NCBI GenBank assembly: GCA_002385415.1
Contig: DGDL01000015.1
Coordinates: 11,289-54,431 of the forward strand
DNA length: 43,143 bases
Reading direction: 5' to 3'
From: Clostridiales bacterium UBA3953
Lineage (GTDB): Bacteria > Bacillota > Clostridia > Oscillospirales > CAG-272
How positions within the stretch are numbered: position 1 is the stretch's first letter; the number at the start of each line of letters is the position of its first letter. The position numbers and the translations under genes were made by a program. Below, piece after piece: positions 1 through 8,467 of the stretch. The notes under the pieces were generated by a model. The model saw only the letters and a program-made list of their open reading frames with translations. It searched no databases and was not told the DNA's origin.

Positions 1-1
1 T

Positions 2-247
2 TTTCCCAACCAGATAAACAACGTGTTGGCGTTTCCGGGCATATTCCGCGGCGCGCTGGACGTCCGTGCCTCCGATATAAACGAGGAGATGAAGATTGCA
101 GCCGCAAATGCGATTGCAGAGTGCGTTTCAGACGAGGCACTTTCGCCGGATTGCATTATCCCGAGCGCGCTTGACAGGGCGGTTGCCGCAAAAGTGGCGG
201 CCGCTGTCGCCGATGCCGCTCGGAAAAGCGGGGTTGCGAGGATATAG
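2..247 (+). CDS. NAD(P)-dependent malic enzyme, C-terminal fragment (5' truncated)
   Basis: Only the last 81 codons are present; the open frame runs in from base 2. The translated end contains the motif NQINNVLAFPGIFRGALD, followed by a helix with NEEMKIAAANAIAECV. Both are typical of the C-terminal NAD-binding domain of bacterial malic enzymes, which oxidatively decarboxylate malate to pyruvate in the cytoplasm. The stop lies about 90 bases before a strong terminator, so this is the last gene of its transcription unit. The N-terminal catalytic residues lie outside the window, so cofactor preference cannot be judged. Family assignment is from recall of the conserved motif. Confidence 0.82.
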   Translation, partial: FPNQINNVLAFPGIFRGALDVRASDINEEMKIAAANAIAECVSDEALSPDCIIPSALDRAVAAKVAAAVADAARKSGVARI

Positions 248-334
248 GAAAACAGCCGCGATGGATACAAACGGCAGCGGCAAGCTGCACGAATACGGCG
301 TGCCGACTTTCTGGGCGACGCTGGCCGAAAAATA

Positions 335-370
335 ACAGGGCTTCGGAATTATCCGAAACCCTGTTTTTTT
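335..370 (+). terminator. Rho-independent terminator after the malic enzyme gene
   Basis: A 13-position stem (335-347 with 352-364, one mismatch) has a 4-nt loop and is followed by an uninterrupted run of seven T residues (364-370). The convergent lipoprotein gene ends at 372, so the hairpin sits exactly between the two units and probably serves the rightward one. Confidence 0.85.
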
Positions 371-371
371 G

Positions 372-2762
372 TTACTTAAACCACACCAGCGAGTCATCGC
401 ATGGCACAAGCCGGCCGACCGGTGTTCCCTCCGTCTCGAAATACATCTCGATGTGAGGGGGTAAAGGAGTGACAATGATTTGGCACGGTGTGTCGGCCAT
501 CACCGCATTTTCGGATATGACCGAGCTTCTGTCCGGCGAATAGAGCGTGCCGCGGAGCCTGCCGTCCACCAGCACTGCCGAAAAGTCGACCTGGTCGCCG
601 GTCAAAAGGTCATACAGCGCCATGTGCCGTCCGTTTATTATTCCGCCGCCGTATCCAATTGAATCGTCGTATTCCGAGCGCGCAAGATAGGAGATAGCGA
701 CATACCTGTCACCAAAGAAAAACGGCTTTGCCTCTATGACGACGCGGCACCTTGTTAAGTCATTGCGCGTCGGGTTTTCGATACCGTAATTGTATAAAAG
801 TATATCGCGCATATACTCGAGTGCGGCTGCGACCGCTTCGTCCGACCATGCAAGCTCGGGAACGTCGTAGTTTTCGGAGAGATACCTGTACTGCGCCTCG
901 TTTATGCGCTGCGCGCCGGGATAGCCCACTATATCGTACCAGCGCAGCTCCGAGTGGAAGGTTGCGCCGCTGACAAAGTCGACTTTTCTGATTTCAATGT
1001 TTTCGTTAAACCAGTATTCATTATGCCGGCTTTCAAAATATCCCGACATGTCGCGCGCGTTTGAGAGCAGGCAGCCGGGCAGGCCGCGGACGGAAATACC
1101 AAAAGTATACGGCCTGCTGAAATAGCTGCTATCGTCCGAATTGAAGTACAGGCAAAGGTATAAAATATGCCGGTCGTATTCGAGTGAGTATGTTTTCCTT
1201 AAGGCAAAGTTGCTAAACTCACTCTCGACCCCCACAAACGGCCGCTTTGTTTCGATACCGGGTGAAATAAATTCGTCCGCGGAGAAAAAATACGAGTTCA
1301 GCCGCTCGTTTACAGTGTTTATAAACTCGGTGCCGGACTCAAACAAATCGGAAAACGCAAGCCGCTTGCCGGTTTCGATGTCCCACATCGCGCCGACAGT
1401 GTAGTAGGGACCGCGCATGACGGTGACCGAAAGATAGCCGTTGACGGCTGTAAAATCAAACCGGATCGGCAGTGTCGGCTCCGGGTCCCATTCCTCGATG
1501 TCGTATGGAAACTCGAGCGATACCATGCGGGCGGTTATATCAACGAGATAATTTGCGACCTCTTTGTCGAGCGCGGCGTTGCCGGTGACCGGACGGCTCC
1601 GGTCGAAAGTATATGAGCGCACGCCGACACTGTAGCCGTCCTCAAATTCTATGTCAAGCGGCTCGGTCGGCACGTCTGCGATATGGTAGTAGGCGCAGAA
1701 ATCGGCCTTCCGGTCGCCGGTGCCTTTCTTGGAGTAAAGCCGCAGTCCGGTAATCGTCGGCTTTACGCCGGGCACAGGCTCAAGCGGCGCAAAATATCCG
1801 GTGGAAGCTATAGCGGCTTGACCTTCGGCGGTCAGTATCCACTCGGCGAGATTGCGTGCCGGCGAGCCATCCGGCTCGTCTGCGCGGAAAACGACATAGT
1901 TGTAGCCGGTGCAGGGATAGCTGCCGTCCGCGATGGTTTCATAGCTCGGCCGGACGCCGTTTACTTTCAGGATTTTTACCCGCCCGCCGGCGTCGTACAT
2001 GCCGCCGACATAGGAGTAGACCGAATACCCGATGCTCCCGCCGTCCGGCTTGTAAGAGGCGACCGCGTCGACGATAGTGTTCATGTTGCCCGGGCGCAGC
2101 TCGGTCGGCGCGTCCATCAGCGGAGTGTCCCCCATAAATGCGGTCATGTAGTTTTGACTGCCCGAATCGACGTTACGCTGGTAGGCGATAATCGGCATGT
2201 CGTCGCCGCCGACCTCTTTCCAGTTTGTGATTTTACCGGAGTAAATCCCCTTAATTTGCTCGACGGTCAGGCTGTCGACCGGGTTGTCGCGGCCGACAAT
2301 GAACACAAATCCCTCTCGAGCAATCGGTATCTGCTCGACCTTGACCCCATAAAACTCCGCAGCATGGTACTGTGCCTCCGAAAGCAGGTGGCAGTATATA
2401 AAGTCGCATTTGCCGTCAAGCAGGTTATAAAAGGATTTATGCGAGGTGGTGTGGAAGACCTGCGCCTCGGCTTCCTCGTATGTAATGCCGAAAATAGCGG
2501 CGCGAACAGCCGCGTCAAGCGGTATCGCCGAGGTCGAGCCGTCGGTGCGCGGAAAGTTTTCGCGCAGCAGCGCTTTCAGCTCCTCGGCGCGTAAAAGGTC
2601 TGCTGCGGTTTCAGATGCCGCGACAGCACCGGTTTCGGAATTTGCCTCGGTTTGCGGCTCGCCGACAGCGTCGGTTTTGGAAACTTTTGTATCTCCGGCC
2701 GCGTTTTTGCAGGCAGAGAGCAGCATAATCGCAACTAAAAACAGTGCAAGCAGTCTTTTCAA
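372..2762 (-). CDS. Lipoprotein: PstS-like substrate-binding domain joined to a DUF3298-like C-terminal region
   Basis: The 796-residue protein starts with TTG at 2760-2762, behind a GGGGGTG ribosome site 8 nt upstream. The N-terminus is a lipoprotein signal with lipobox LSAC (Cys18). Residues about 60-330 resemble the phosphate-binding PBP-like family: the SLTVEQIKGIYSGKITNWKE segment is characteristic, followed by DSGSQNYM and GYSVYSY. Residues about 345-790 hold two stretches resembling the DUF3298/RsiV extracellular fold (GAMWDIETGKRLAFSDLF and MALYDLLTGDQVDFSAVL). No permease or ATPase genes are adjacent, so an orphan surface sensor or binding protein is more likely than an ABC transporter component. 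Ligand unknown. The PBP call is firm; the DUF3298 call is moderate. Confidence 0.8.
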   Translation of the reverse strand: MKRLLALFLVAIMLLSACKNAAGDTKVSKTDAVGEPQTEANSETGAVAASETAADLLRAEELKALLRENFPRTDGSTSAIPLDAAVRAAIFGITYEEAEAQVFHTTSHKSFYNLLDGKCDFIYCHLLSEAQYHAAEFYGVKVEQIPIAREGFVFIVGRDNPVDSLTVEQIKGIYSGKITNWKEVGGDDMPIIAYQRNVDSGSQNYMTAFMGDTPLMDAPTELRPGNMNTIVDAVASYKPDGGSIGYSVYSYVGGMYDAGGRVKILKVNGVRPSYETIADGSYPCTGYNYVVFRADEPDGSPARNLAEWILTAEGQAAIASTGYFAPLEPVPGVKPTITGLRLYSKKGTGDRKADFCAYYHIADVPTEPLDIEFEDGYSVGVRSYTFDRSRPVTGNAALDKEVANYLVDITARMVSLEFPYDIEEWDPEPTLPIRFDFTAVNGYLSVTVMRGPYYTVGAMWDIETGKRLAFSDLFESGTEFINTVNERLNSYFFSADEFISPGIETKRPFVGVESEFSNFALRKTYSLEYDRHILYLCLYFNSDDSSYFSRPYTFGISVRGLPGCLLSNARDMSGYFESRHNEYWFNENIEIRKVDFVSGATFHSELRWYDIVGYPGAQRINEAQYRYLSENYDVPELAWSDEAVAAALEYMRDILLYNYGIENPTRNDLTRCRVVIEAKPFFFGDRYVAISYLARSEYDDSIGYGGGIINGRHMALYDLLTGDQVDFSAVLVDGRLRGTLYSPDRSSVISENAVMADTPCQIIVTPLPPHIEMYFETEGTPVGRLVPCDDSLVWFK

Positions 2763-2830
2763 TTATTATACACCCCCACATATCGGCCATGACGACGGCA
2801 ATGGAAATATGTTCCACCGGGATGCATTGC

Positions 2831-2864
2831 AAAAATAAAAGAGGCGGCATAGGCAGCCGCCTCT
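2831..2864 (-). terminator. Rho-independent terminator after the alpha-mannosidase gene
   Basis: A perfect 9-bp GC-rich stem (2840-2848 with 2856-2864) has a 7-nt loop. Read leftward it is followed by TTTTATTTTT. The stop of the leftward GH38 gene lies at 2869, so the terminator begins right after it and separates it from the next leftward gene. Confidence 0.85.
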
Positions 2865-2868
2865 TATT

Positions 2869-5424
2869 TTAGTTTAAAACAAGCTCGAGTGTTACAATTT
2901 TCTTTGCGCCAATATCGAGTGTGAATTTGCCGTCCTGAACCGGAATCTCCTCGCCGCGTGTTTCGTCAAGCCTGGACATATAGACGACTTTAACCTGTCC
3001 GTCAACCGTAAACTCGGTGGTCTGGGCCTGATTTGAGATGTTAAAGCAGCGGAAAATCAGCGAATCGGAATACTCGGCCTTTTTAAGCGCCGACATGCGC
3101 ACATACTCGTTGTCATAAGCGAGATACTTGTGCGAGGCCGGCAGCGGACCGCTGTGACGGCCGGTCTGTACCGCCAGCGCAGGCTGACCCGCAAAAGCAT
3201 AAGCAAGGCTGTAGCCGCGCGCCTTATTGTTTGCGGTATACATTACCGGCGCATATTCCAGCTCATAGCGGCCGATGCACTGGCCTTTCGGTGTGGGGAA
3301 TATGCCCCAGTCGCCCATCTCGTCCACGCAGCGAAGCAGCGTCACCGCCATGGTGTTGCGGCCGTCGCGCAGCACTTCATACTCGCAGAGACCGCGGTTG
3401 GCGATGGCAAGGCAGTCGCGCTCGCCCTCTACAGCAAAGAAAGCCATGCAGCGCTGTGTGTTCGAGGGGTTCTGCCAGCCCTCCCACGGCGTGATGTTGC
3501 GTTCGACAAGGTCGAACTGACCCTCGGCGAGCACCTTGTCGGTCATAATGTCGGCGGGGAAGAGCGCGCGCAGGCGATGGTTGCCGAACCGGTTGTCCAC
3601 AACCGTTTTAATTTCGGGATACGGGATTCCCGCCGTCACTTTTATATAGCTTGTGACGTCGGCGTCGATGTCGATGCCCGCCTTGACTTTGAAAGTGACG
3701 CTGTAGTCGTTTTGCGAGTCAATCGAGATTTCGGCGGGATTGTCTACGCTTGTTACGGGCACATCGTCTTTCACCGGACGATAGTTGTAAAGGTCGCCCT
3801 CGTCGCGCGTGTCTTCAATCAGGTTGCAGCCCGAATAGATGCGGCCGGTCTGCTTGTCCTCAAGCTCGAATGTGCCGTTTTTATTGAAAGTGAGCTTGTA
3901 AAACTCGTTTTCGGCGCCGATTGAATGCACTTTCAAGCCGGTGTCAACCGGTGCCGCGCCGGGATGCACGGTGTAAACCTCATAGCCCAGCCCGCCCGAA
4001 AGGTTTGCCACAAACTCGACCTCGAACCGGTCGACGAACTTGGGCTTGCGGAACGAATCTTTCGGCAGAGTGTATGTAAACGTACGTCCGAGGAACCGGT
4101 AGGATGCGGGAACAATGTTGCCGCCGGCGTCTTTGATATGAATTTCGGTGATGCCGGAGTTTTCGGGGAAGTCGACCACGGTCTTAACGGTGGTGGTAAC
4201 AGGCGTCGGCTCAAGCGAAAAGACGACGAGGTTGCGCTCGGTGCCGGCGGAGGTGTCAATTTTGCTTGTGAGATAGTCGGTCGCCGCAAGCTTCATTTCG
4301 TCGGCCGTGTCAAACGCCTTCTGGAACCGTATGAGCATTTCATCGTAAACCTCATCGCACGAGCACGAGCAGATGGAGTCGTGCGGATGGTTCTGCATCA
4401 GCGTGCGCCAGGCATAAAGGAAGAAATCGTCGCGATACTCGTCGCCGGCGATATAGGAAAGCGAATTGAGCGGCTCGGCAATGCGCTCGAGCATAAGCTG
4501 GGTTTCGTGGTTTTTCTGTTTTATGTCAATGTGGCTGGAGGCGGTGTTGATAAGCAGGTAATGACCGGCGGTGTACTGGCCGGCTATTTCGCCGCGGACC
4601 GTCTTGAACTTGTCTTTGTGCTTGCGAATCTCGGCGATATAGTCTTTGAAGTTGCTTTGTTTGACTGTGACTTCGTCCTGAACTTCGTTTGCAAGCTTTA
4701 TAACCTCGTGCAGGTTGGTCTGAACGGGCTGGTGGTCGCAGCCGTTCATCCCGAGCAGATGGTCGGTGGCGGCAAAACGCGAGGTAGACGCGACGATATG
4801 CTTTATTCGCTCGCGCAGCGAGTCCGGGACGCTCGGCAGCTCCATCGCATTGTGATACCAGTTGGCGAACATGATGCCGAAAACCTCGCTGCCGTCCGGC
4901 GCCTGCCAGATAAGCTCGCTGCCGGTGATGCCGTTCTGCTTTACGACGGCATTGTCGGAGCCGAGGTCGTTCAGCCCGCGGCCGAACACCGCGTTGTCGA
5001 TACCGAACCCGCGCAAAATCTGCGGTGCCTGCCCTATGTTGCCGAAAGCGTCCGGGAAATAGCCGCACATGACCGGCTCGGCACCTATTTCACGGCACAG
5101 CTTGATACCGTAAAGCATGTTGCGGACGTTTGCCTCACCCGAGGTGAGATACTCGTCCTGAAGCACATACCACGGCCCAATCTGGATGCGGTCGGCACGG
5201 ATAAGCGCAAAAAGACGGTCGCGCATGTGAGGTTTTATCTCGAGATAGTCCTCGATGACAACAAACTGGCCGTCCAAATGGTAGTAGGTATACTCGGGAT
5301 TTTCCTCCATCACTTTTATAAGCGTATCAAAAAGCTCCACCAGCCGGACGCGGTGGCGCTCAAAGCTCATATACCACTCGCGGTCCCAGTGGGAGTGGGG
5401 GATGATGTGCAGGGTCTTTTTCAT
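2869..5424 (-). CDS. Glycoside hydrolase family 38 alpha-mannosidase
   Basis: The 851-residue protein is predicted cytoplasmic, with no signal peptide. It opens with the GH38 zinc motif HSHWDREW (His10, His12, Asp14). It then has GYFPDAFGNIGQ, where Asp125 fits the catalytic nucleophile and zinc ligand, and QNHPHDSICSCSCDEV in the helical region. The C-terminal half has the beta-rich GH38 domains. Length matches bacterial GH38 enzymes (about 800-1000 residues), which remove alpha-mannose from glycans. The start is supported by CAGGAG upstream of ATG. The next leftward-reading gene upstream is a DUF6062 gene 133 nt away. No sugar transporter is adjacent, so the physiological substrate is not indicated. 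Confidence 0.93.
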   Translation of the reverse strand: MKKTLHIIPHSHWDREWYMSFERHRVRLVELFDTLIKVMEENPEYTYYHLDGQFVVIEDYLEIKPHMRDRLFALIRADRIQIGPWYVLQDEYLTSGEANVRNMLYGIKLCREIGAEPVMCGYFPDAFGNIGQAPQILRGFGIDNAVFGRGLNDLGSDNAVVKQNGITGSELIWQAPDGSEVFGIMFANWYHNAMELPSVPDSLRERIKHIVASTSRFAATDHLLGMNGCDHQPVQTNLHEVIKLANEVQDEVTVKQSNFKDYIAEIRKHKDKFKTVRGEIAGQYTAGHYLLINTASSHIDIKQKNHETQLMLERIAEPLNSLSYIAGDEYRDDFFLYAWRTLMQNHPHDSICSCSCDEVYDEMLIRFQKAFDTADEMKLAATDYLTSKIDTSAGTERNLVVFSLEPTPVTTTVKTVVDFPENSGITEIHIKDAGGNIVPASYRFLGRTFTYTLPKDSFRKPKFVDRFEVEFVANLSGGLGYEVYTVHPGAAPVDTGLKVHSIGAENEFYKLTFNKNGTFELEDKQTGRIYSGCNLIEDTRDEGDLYNYRPVKDDVPVTSVDNPAEISIDSQNDYSVTFKVKAGIDIDADVTSYIKVTAGIPYPEIKTVVDNRFGNHRLRALFPADIMTDKVLAEGQFDLVERNITPWEGWQNPSNTQRCMAFFAVEGERDCLAIANRGLCEYEVLRDGRNTMAVTLLRCVDEMGDWGIFPTPKGQCIGRYELEYAPVMYTANNKARGYSLAYAFAGQPALAVQTGRHSGPLPASHKYLAYDNEYVRMSALKKAEYSDSLIFRCFNISNQAQTTEFTVDGQVKVVYMSRLDETRGEEIPVQDGKFTLDIGAKKIVTLELVLN

Positions 5425-5557
5425 CTGGCTTTCTCCTGTGGTTTATAGAAAGTGTTTTTGCCGGAAAAGTGTCAATTTCGATGCTGCAGCTTTGGCGGCG
5501 CGGTTAAATTTGCCGGCAAATCCCGGCGCACCCGGCACCATGCCGGCAAATCCGCCG

Positions 5558-6262
5558 CTATACACCGCGAAGGAATTTTATGGCGCGCTCCACCGAGTCT
5601 TTGCTGTTGCCCCAAGGCTCGCTGTCATAGCGATAGTCAAACTTCCTGCAAAACAGGCTGACATCCGAGCGCAGCTCGTCGAAATAGGCAAGCACGACTT
5701 TGGACACCGCGTCGTAAAACTCGGCAAACCGCTTTTTGATCATATACCTTTTTGCCTCATGGCACCACATGCGGAAGTGCTTGAGACAAAAATAAGGCTG
5801 GGCATCCGTCTTGTCCCGAAACTCCTTTTCGGTATCCCAAAGCGCGGCGGCGTTTGCGAGCATGCGACCGAGCGAAAAGTCGACCCGCCCGCAGATATAG
5901 CAGGACTTGTCCAGCCGCTCCAGCCGCTCGACGGCAACCGGCGCCGGACCGCCTTTCGCGAAAACCGCTATCCCGCCCGGCTCAAGCTGGGCGCGCAGCT
6001 CGTCAAGATGGCTTTCGAGTATCAGCCCAAGCCCCAGCATGTTGTTGCGGTCGAGCAGCGCATTATAGTGGCGCAGGCAAAAGCCCTGCGCGTTGGTTTT
6101 AATGCGCACGTCGGGCTCCATCATGGAGCCGCCGAGGATAATCTCAAGCTCGTTTGATTCAAGCATCGTTTGAAGCCTGCAGAACGGGCATCCGCACGTG
6201 CTGTCCTGGGCACAGGCGTCAAACGCCTCGTTTATTGGTATTGTGTAAATACGTTCGAGCAT
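5558..6262 (-). CDS. DUF6062 family protein (cysteine-rich, unknown function)
   Basis: I choose ATG at 6260-6262 because GGAGG lies 7 nt upstream; a longer frame to 6295 would have no ribosome site. The 234-residue product begins MLERIYTIPINEAFDACAQ and has Cys pairs CGCPFC near the N-terminus, CYIC in the middle, and FCLRHY and FCLKHF motifs. This layout is that of the DUF6062 family as I recall it. The repeated Cys/His pairs suggest metal or cluster binding, but that is inference. No membrane segments are seen. It precedes the mannosidase gene on the same strand and may be cotranscribed. Confidence 0.75.
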   Translation of the reverse strand: MLERIYTIPINEAFDACAQDSTCGCPFCRLQTMLESNELEIILGGSMMEPDVRIKTNAQGFCLRHYNALLDRNNMLGLGLILESHLDELRAQLEPGGIAVFAKGGPAPVAVERLERLDKSCYICGRVDFSLGRMLANAAALWDTEKEFRDKTDAQPYFCLKHFRMWCHEAKRYMIKKRFAEFYDAVSKVVLAYFDELRSDVSLFCRKFDYRYDSEPWGNSKDSVERAIKFLRGV

Positions 6263-6336
6263 ACCCGTTCCTCCGGATATAACTATTGAAGCCATTATAG
6301 CACACCGCCATCACCATGTCAACCGAAAAACCCCCC

Positions 6337-6365
6337 GCATTTGTTTGTCTAAATTAGCATAAATG
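6337..6365 (+). promoter_or_regulatory. Candidate sigma-E-type promoter for the spoIIIA operon
   Basis: GCATTTG and CATAAATG are separated by 14 nt, which loosely fits the mother-cell sigma-E pattern (KMATATT, 14 nt, CATACAnT). spoIIIA operons of known spore formers are sigma-E dependent, which is why I looked here. The match is imperfect: the -35 has two departures and the -10 has a few. It lies about 50 nt upstream of spoIIIAA. Confidence 0.35.
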
Positions 6366-6418
6366 CTTGGCAGCCTCAATATAAATGGTGTCGGACAGGC
6401 AAAAAGGGGGACATGCAA

Positions 6419-7300
6419 ATGGGATACAGCAGGCGGCTTTTGTCGGCGTCGGAAATTGCCGCGGCATATTTGCCGGCCCGCATATCTTCACTTATTGAAG
6501 GCGGGCTGTGGTGCGACCCGGATGAAATCGACGAGATACGGCTGCGCAGGGGCCGGCCCGTTTCGCTGACCGCGGGGAACCGAAACATCGTCACCGACAT
6601 TGTTTGCAGCTCTGCCGAGCTGGCCGACGCGGTATCGAGGCTGTGCGGCGGCACGCTGCACGCACACAGTGACACCATAGTGCACGGATACATTGCGTTC
6701 GGCGGCGGTGGGCGCGCCGGGATTTGCGGCCGGGCGGTCGCGGGACAGGCCGGCGGCTCCACAATAGCCGCGGTCGCGGACGTGGACGCGATTTGCATAC
6801 GCGTGCCGCGCAGCGTGCGGGGCATATCCGGCAGGCTTTGCGAATATATAGCGTCTCGAGGCTACAGAGCCTCGGTGCTTGTTTACTCGCCGCCGGGCGG
6901 CGGCAAAACTACGCTGCTTCGCGACGCCGCCGCGACGCTGGCTCGGGAGCCTCACCTGCGGCGGGTCGCGGTGATTGACACGCGCGGAGAGCTTTACCGC
7001 GCGGATATGTTCGAGGGTACACTGGCCGACATTTTCACAGGCTATCCAAAGGCGGTGGGTATCGAGATAGCGACGCGCACCATGTCGCCGCAATATCTGG
7101 TTTGCGACGAGCTGGGCGACCCCGGCGAGGCGGAGGCCATTTTAGCCGCACAGCATACCGGCGTGCCGCTGATTGCCTCGGCACACGCCTCAAGCTATGA
7201 GGAGCTGGTCGCGCGCCCGTCGGTGAAACTGCTGCTTGACGCGGGCATTTTCGAGCGCTGCATGTCGGTTGCGGAGGCGAGCGGAAATTGGAGGCGTTAA
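6419..7300 (+). CDS. spoIIIAA: Stage III sporulation protein AA, ATPase of the SpoIIIA channel
   Basis: SpoIIIAA resembles secretion ATPases and powers or gates the mother-cell-to-forespore channel. A Walker A motif PPGGGKTTL lies near residues 157-165 and a Walker B-like YLVCDELG near 224. The N-terminal part carries DEIRLRRGRPV and the GGRAGICGRAV strand typical of the family. Two ATGs are possible: the first (6413) is only 2 nt behind the AAAGGGGG site, the second (6419) is 8 nt behind it, so I use the second (293 residues). First of eight spoIIIA genes; it overlaps spoIIIAB by 13 nt. Confidence 0.95.
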   Translation: MGYSRRLLSASEIAAAYLPARISSLIEGGLWCDPDEIDEIRLRRGRPVSLTAGNRNIVTDIVCSSAELADAVSRLCGGTLHAHSDTIVHGYIAFGGGGRAGICGRAVAGQAGGSTIAAVADVDAICIRVPRSVRGISGRLCEYIASRGYRASVLVYSPPGGGKTTLLRDAAATLAREPHLRRVAVIDTRGELYRADMFEGTLADIFTGYPKAVGIEIATRTMSPQYLVCDELGDPGEAEAILAAQHTGVPLIASAHASSYEELVARPSVKLLLDAGIFERCMSVAEASGNWRR

Positions 7301-7785
7301 GACTTTTCGGCATCCTGCTTATCGCGGCCGCGATATTTGGGGGCGGGCTTATGGCTTCACACGCGCAGGGCGAGCCGCTGAGATATGCAAAAGCGTTCTC
7401 GGCTCTGATAACAAGGCTGCGCGGCCATATCGAATACAGCCGTGGCGAGCTTGCCACGCTTTATGCCCTCTGCACGGGCGGGGAGACGGCACCGCTGGAG
7501 GCGGCGGGGTTTTTGGCGGATGCGTCCGAGCTTGGCTGGGATGCGGCGCTCGAAAAGCTCTGCAGGCGGGTGTATATCAACGCCGACACACGCGCGGCGC
7601 TGCAGGAGTTCGGCGGCATGCTTGGCAAAACCTGCGTCGATGAGCAGCTTCGCAACTGTGACCGGGCGGTTGCAAGACTGGACACCATAATAAGCGCGCA
7701 GACGCCCGAGGTCGCAAAACAGGCAAAGCTTTGGCGCACGCTTGGAGCCTCGGCCGCGCTTGCCGTCGCGATTATACTGGTTTAA
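7288..7785 (+). CDS. spoIIIAB: Stage III sporulation protein AB
   Basis: The 165-residue protein starts with TTG inside the end of spoIIIAA. It has an N-terminal hydrophobic helix (LFGILLIAAAIFGGGLMA), a long soluble helical domain and a C-terminal hydrophobic tail (ASAALAVAIILV). This two-anchor layout and the position second in the operon identify SpoIIIAB, a membrane protein with similarity to type II secretion component GspF. The motif LRTLRGHIEYSRG-like segment (LITRLRGHIEYSRGELATLY) is family-typical. Translation is probably coupled to spoIIIAA. Confidence 0.92.
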   Translation: MEALRLFGILLIAAAIFGGGLMASHAQGEPLRYAKAFSALITRLRGHIEYSRGELATLYALCTGGETAPLEAAGFLADASELGWDAALEKLCRRVYINADTRAALQEFGGMLGKTCVDEQLRNCDRAVARLDTIISAQTPEVAKQAKLWRTLGASAALAVAIILV

Positions 7786-7862
7786 TAAACAAGCGGCAAA
7801 CCGAATAGATTTATATAGTGTCGCGTTATCACTTTTACTACACATAATGTGAGGAATGTAAA

Positions 7863-8057
7863 ATGGATTTTGACCTGCTGATTAGAGTCGCGGGCGTGGG
7901 TCTGACTGTCTGTGCGGCTTACATGATCGTGAAAAAGGCCGGCGGGGAAGAGCAGGCGATGCTTATATCACTTGTTGGAGTTGTGATGGTGCTGCTCATG
8001 CTCGTCGGGAAAATATCGGAGCTGCTCGATTTGATACGCAGCCTTTTCGGATTATGA
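7863..8057 (+). CDS. spoIIIAC: Stage III sporulation protein AC
   Basis: The 64-residue protein has two hydrophobic helices separated by KKAGGEEQA, exactly the compact SpoIIIAC layout. It begins MDFDLLIRVAGVG, and GTGAGG lies about 8 nt upstream of the ATG. A 77-nt gap separates it from spoIIIAB, the longest gap before spoIIIAH; I see no clear terminator or promoter in the gap. Its last codons overlap the start of spoIIIAD. Confidence 0.93.
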   Translation: MDFDLLIRVAGVGLTVCAAYMIVKKAGGEEQAMLISLVGVVMVLLMLVGKISELLDLIRSLFGL

Positions 8058-8437
8058 TGATGAAGATTTGCGGCGGGGCGCTTTTGGTTGCCTTCGTCAC
8101 GCTGCTTATCAGGCAGCTTAAGCCCGAGATGACGATGCCGGTCACGGTAACCGGCGCCGTTATACTGCTGTTGGCTGTCGTCGGCATGCTTGCCCCGCAA
8201 ATCGAGTACATAAACGGGCTTTGGTATGCCGAGGAGCTTCGCGGCTATGCAACGCCGCTGGTCAAATCGCTCGGGGTTGCGCTGGTCGCGCAGACGGCGT
8301 CCGACTTATGCCGGGACATGGGCGAAAACAGCGCGGCCTCGAAAGTAGAGTTTGCGGGCAAGCTGGAAATTATGCTGATTTGCCTGCCGCTGATAGACAA
8401 GCTGCTCGAATTTGCACGCGGTCTCCTTTTAGGTTAA
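8054..8437 (+). CDS. spoIIIAD: Stage III sporulation protein AD
   Basis: The 127-residue membrane protein has hydrophobic segments at both ends and the soluble segment KSLGVALVAQTASDLCRDMGENSAASKVEFAGK. That segment is strongly characteristic of SpoIIIAD, a partner of SpoIIIAC in the channel. Start and upstream stop overlap (ATGA), indicating coupled translation. Confidence 0.95.
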   Translation: MMMKICGGALLVAFVTLLIRQLKPEMTMPVTVTGAVILLLAVVGMLAPQIEYINGLWYAEELRGYATPLVKSLGVALVAQTASDLCRDMGENSAASKVEFAGKLEIMLICLPLIDKLLEFARGLLLG

Positions 8438-8467
8438 CGGGCGCTTGTCGCGGGAGTGTGAAAAGCC

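Noticed and set aside
262..336. A 24-codon ORF after the malic enzyme gene
   Set aside because: It has a weak ribosome site and no recognisable product, and it overlaps the terminator stem. It could be chance.
1683..2594. A 303-codon frame antisense to the large lipoprotein gene
   Set aside because: Same reason: the lipoprotein frame has a signal peptide and domain motifs, the antisense frame has none.
3925..5448. A 507-codon open frame antisense to the alpha-mannosidase gene
   Set aside because: The mannosidase has full family motifs; the antisense frame is a by-product of codon bias, with no recognisable domain or ribosome site.
5517..5566. Repeated GCCGGCAAATCC between the mannosidase and DUF6062 genes
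   Set aside because: Only two copies of a short GC-rich word, with no clear hairpin plus T tract, so it is not strong enough to call a repeat or terminator.
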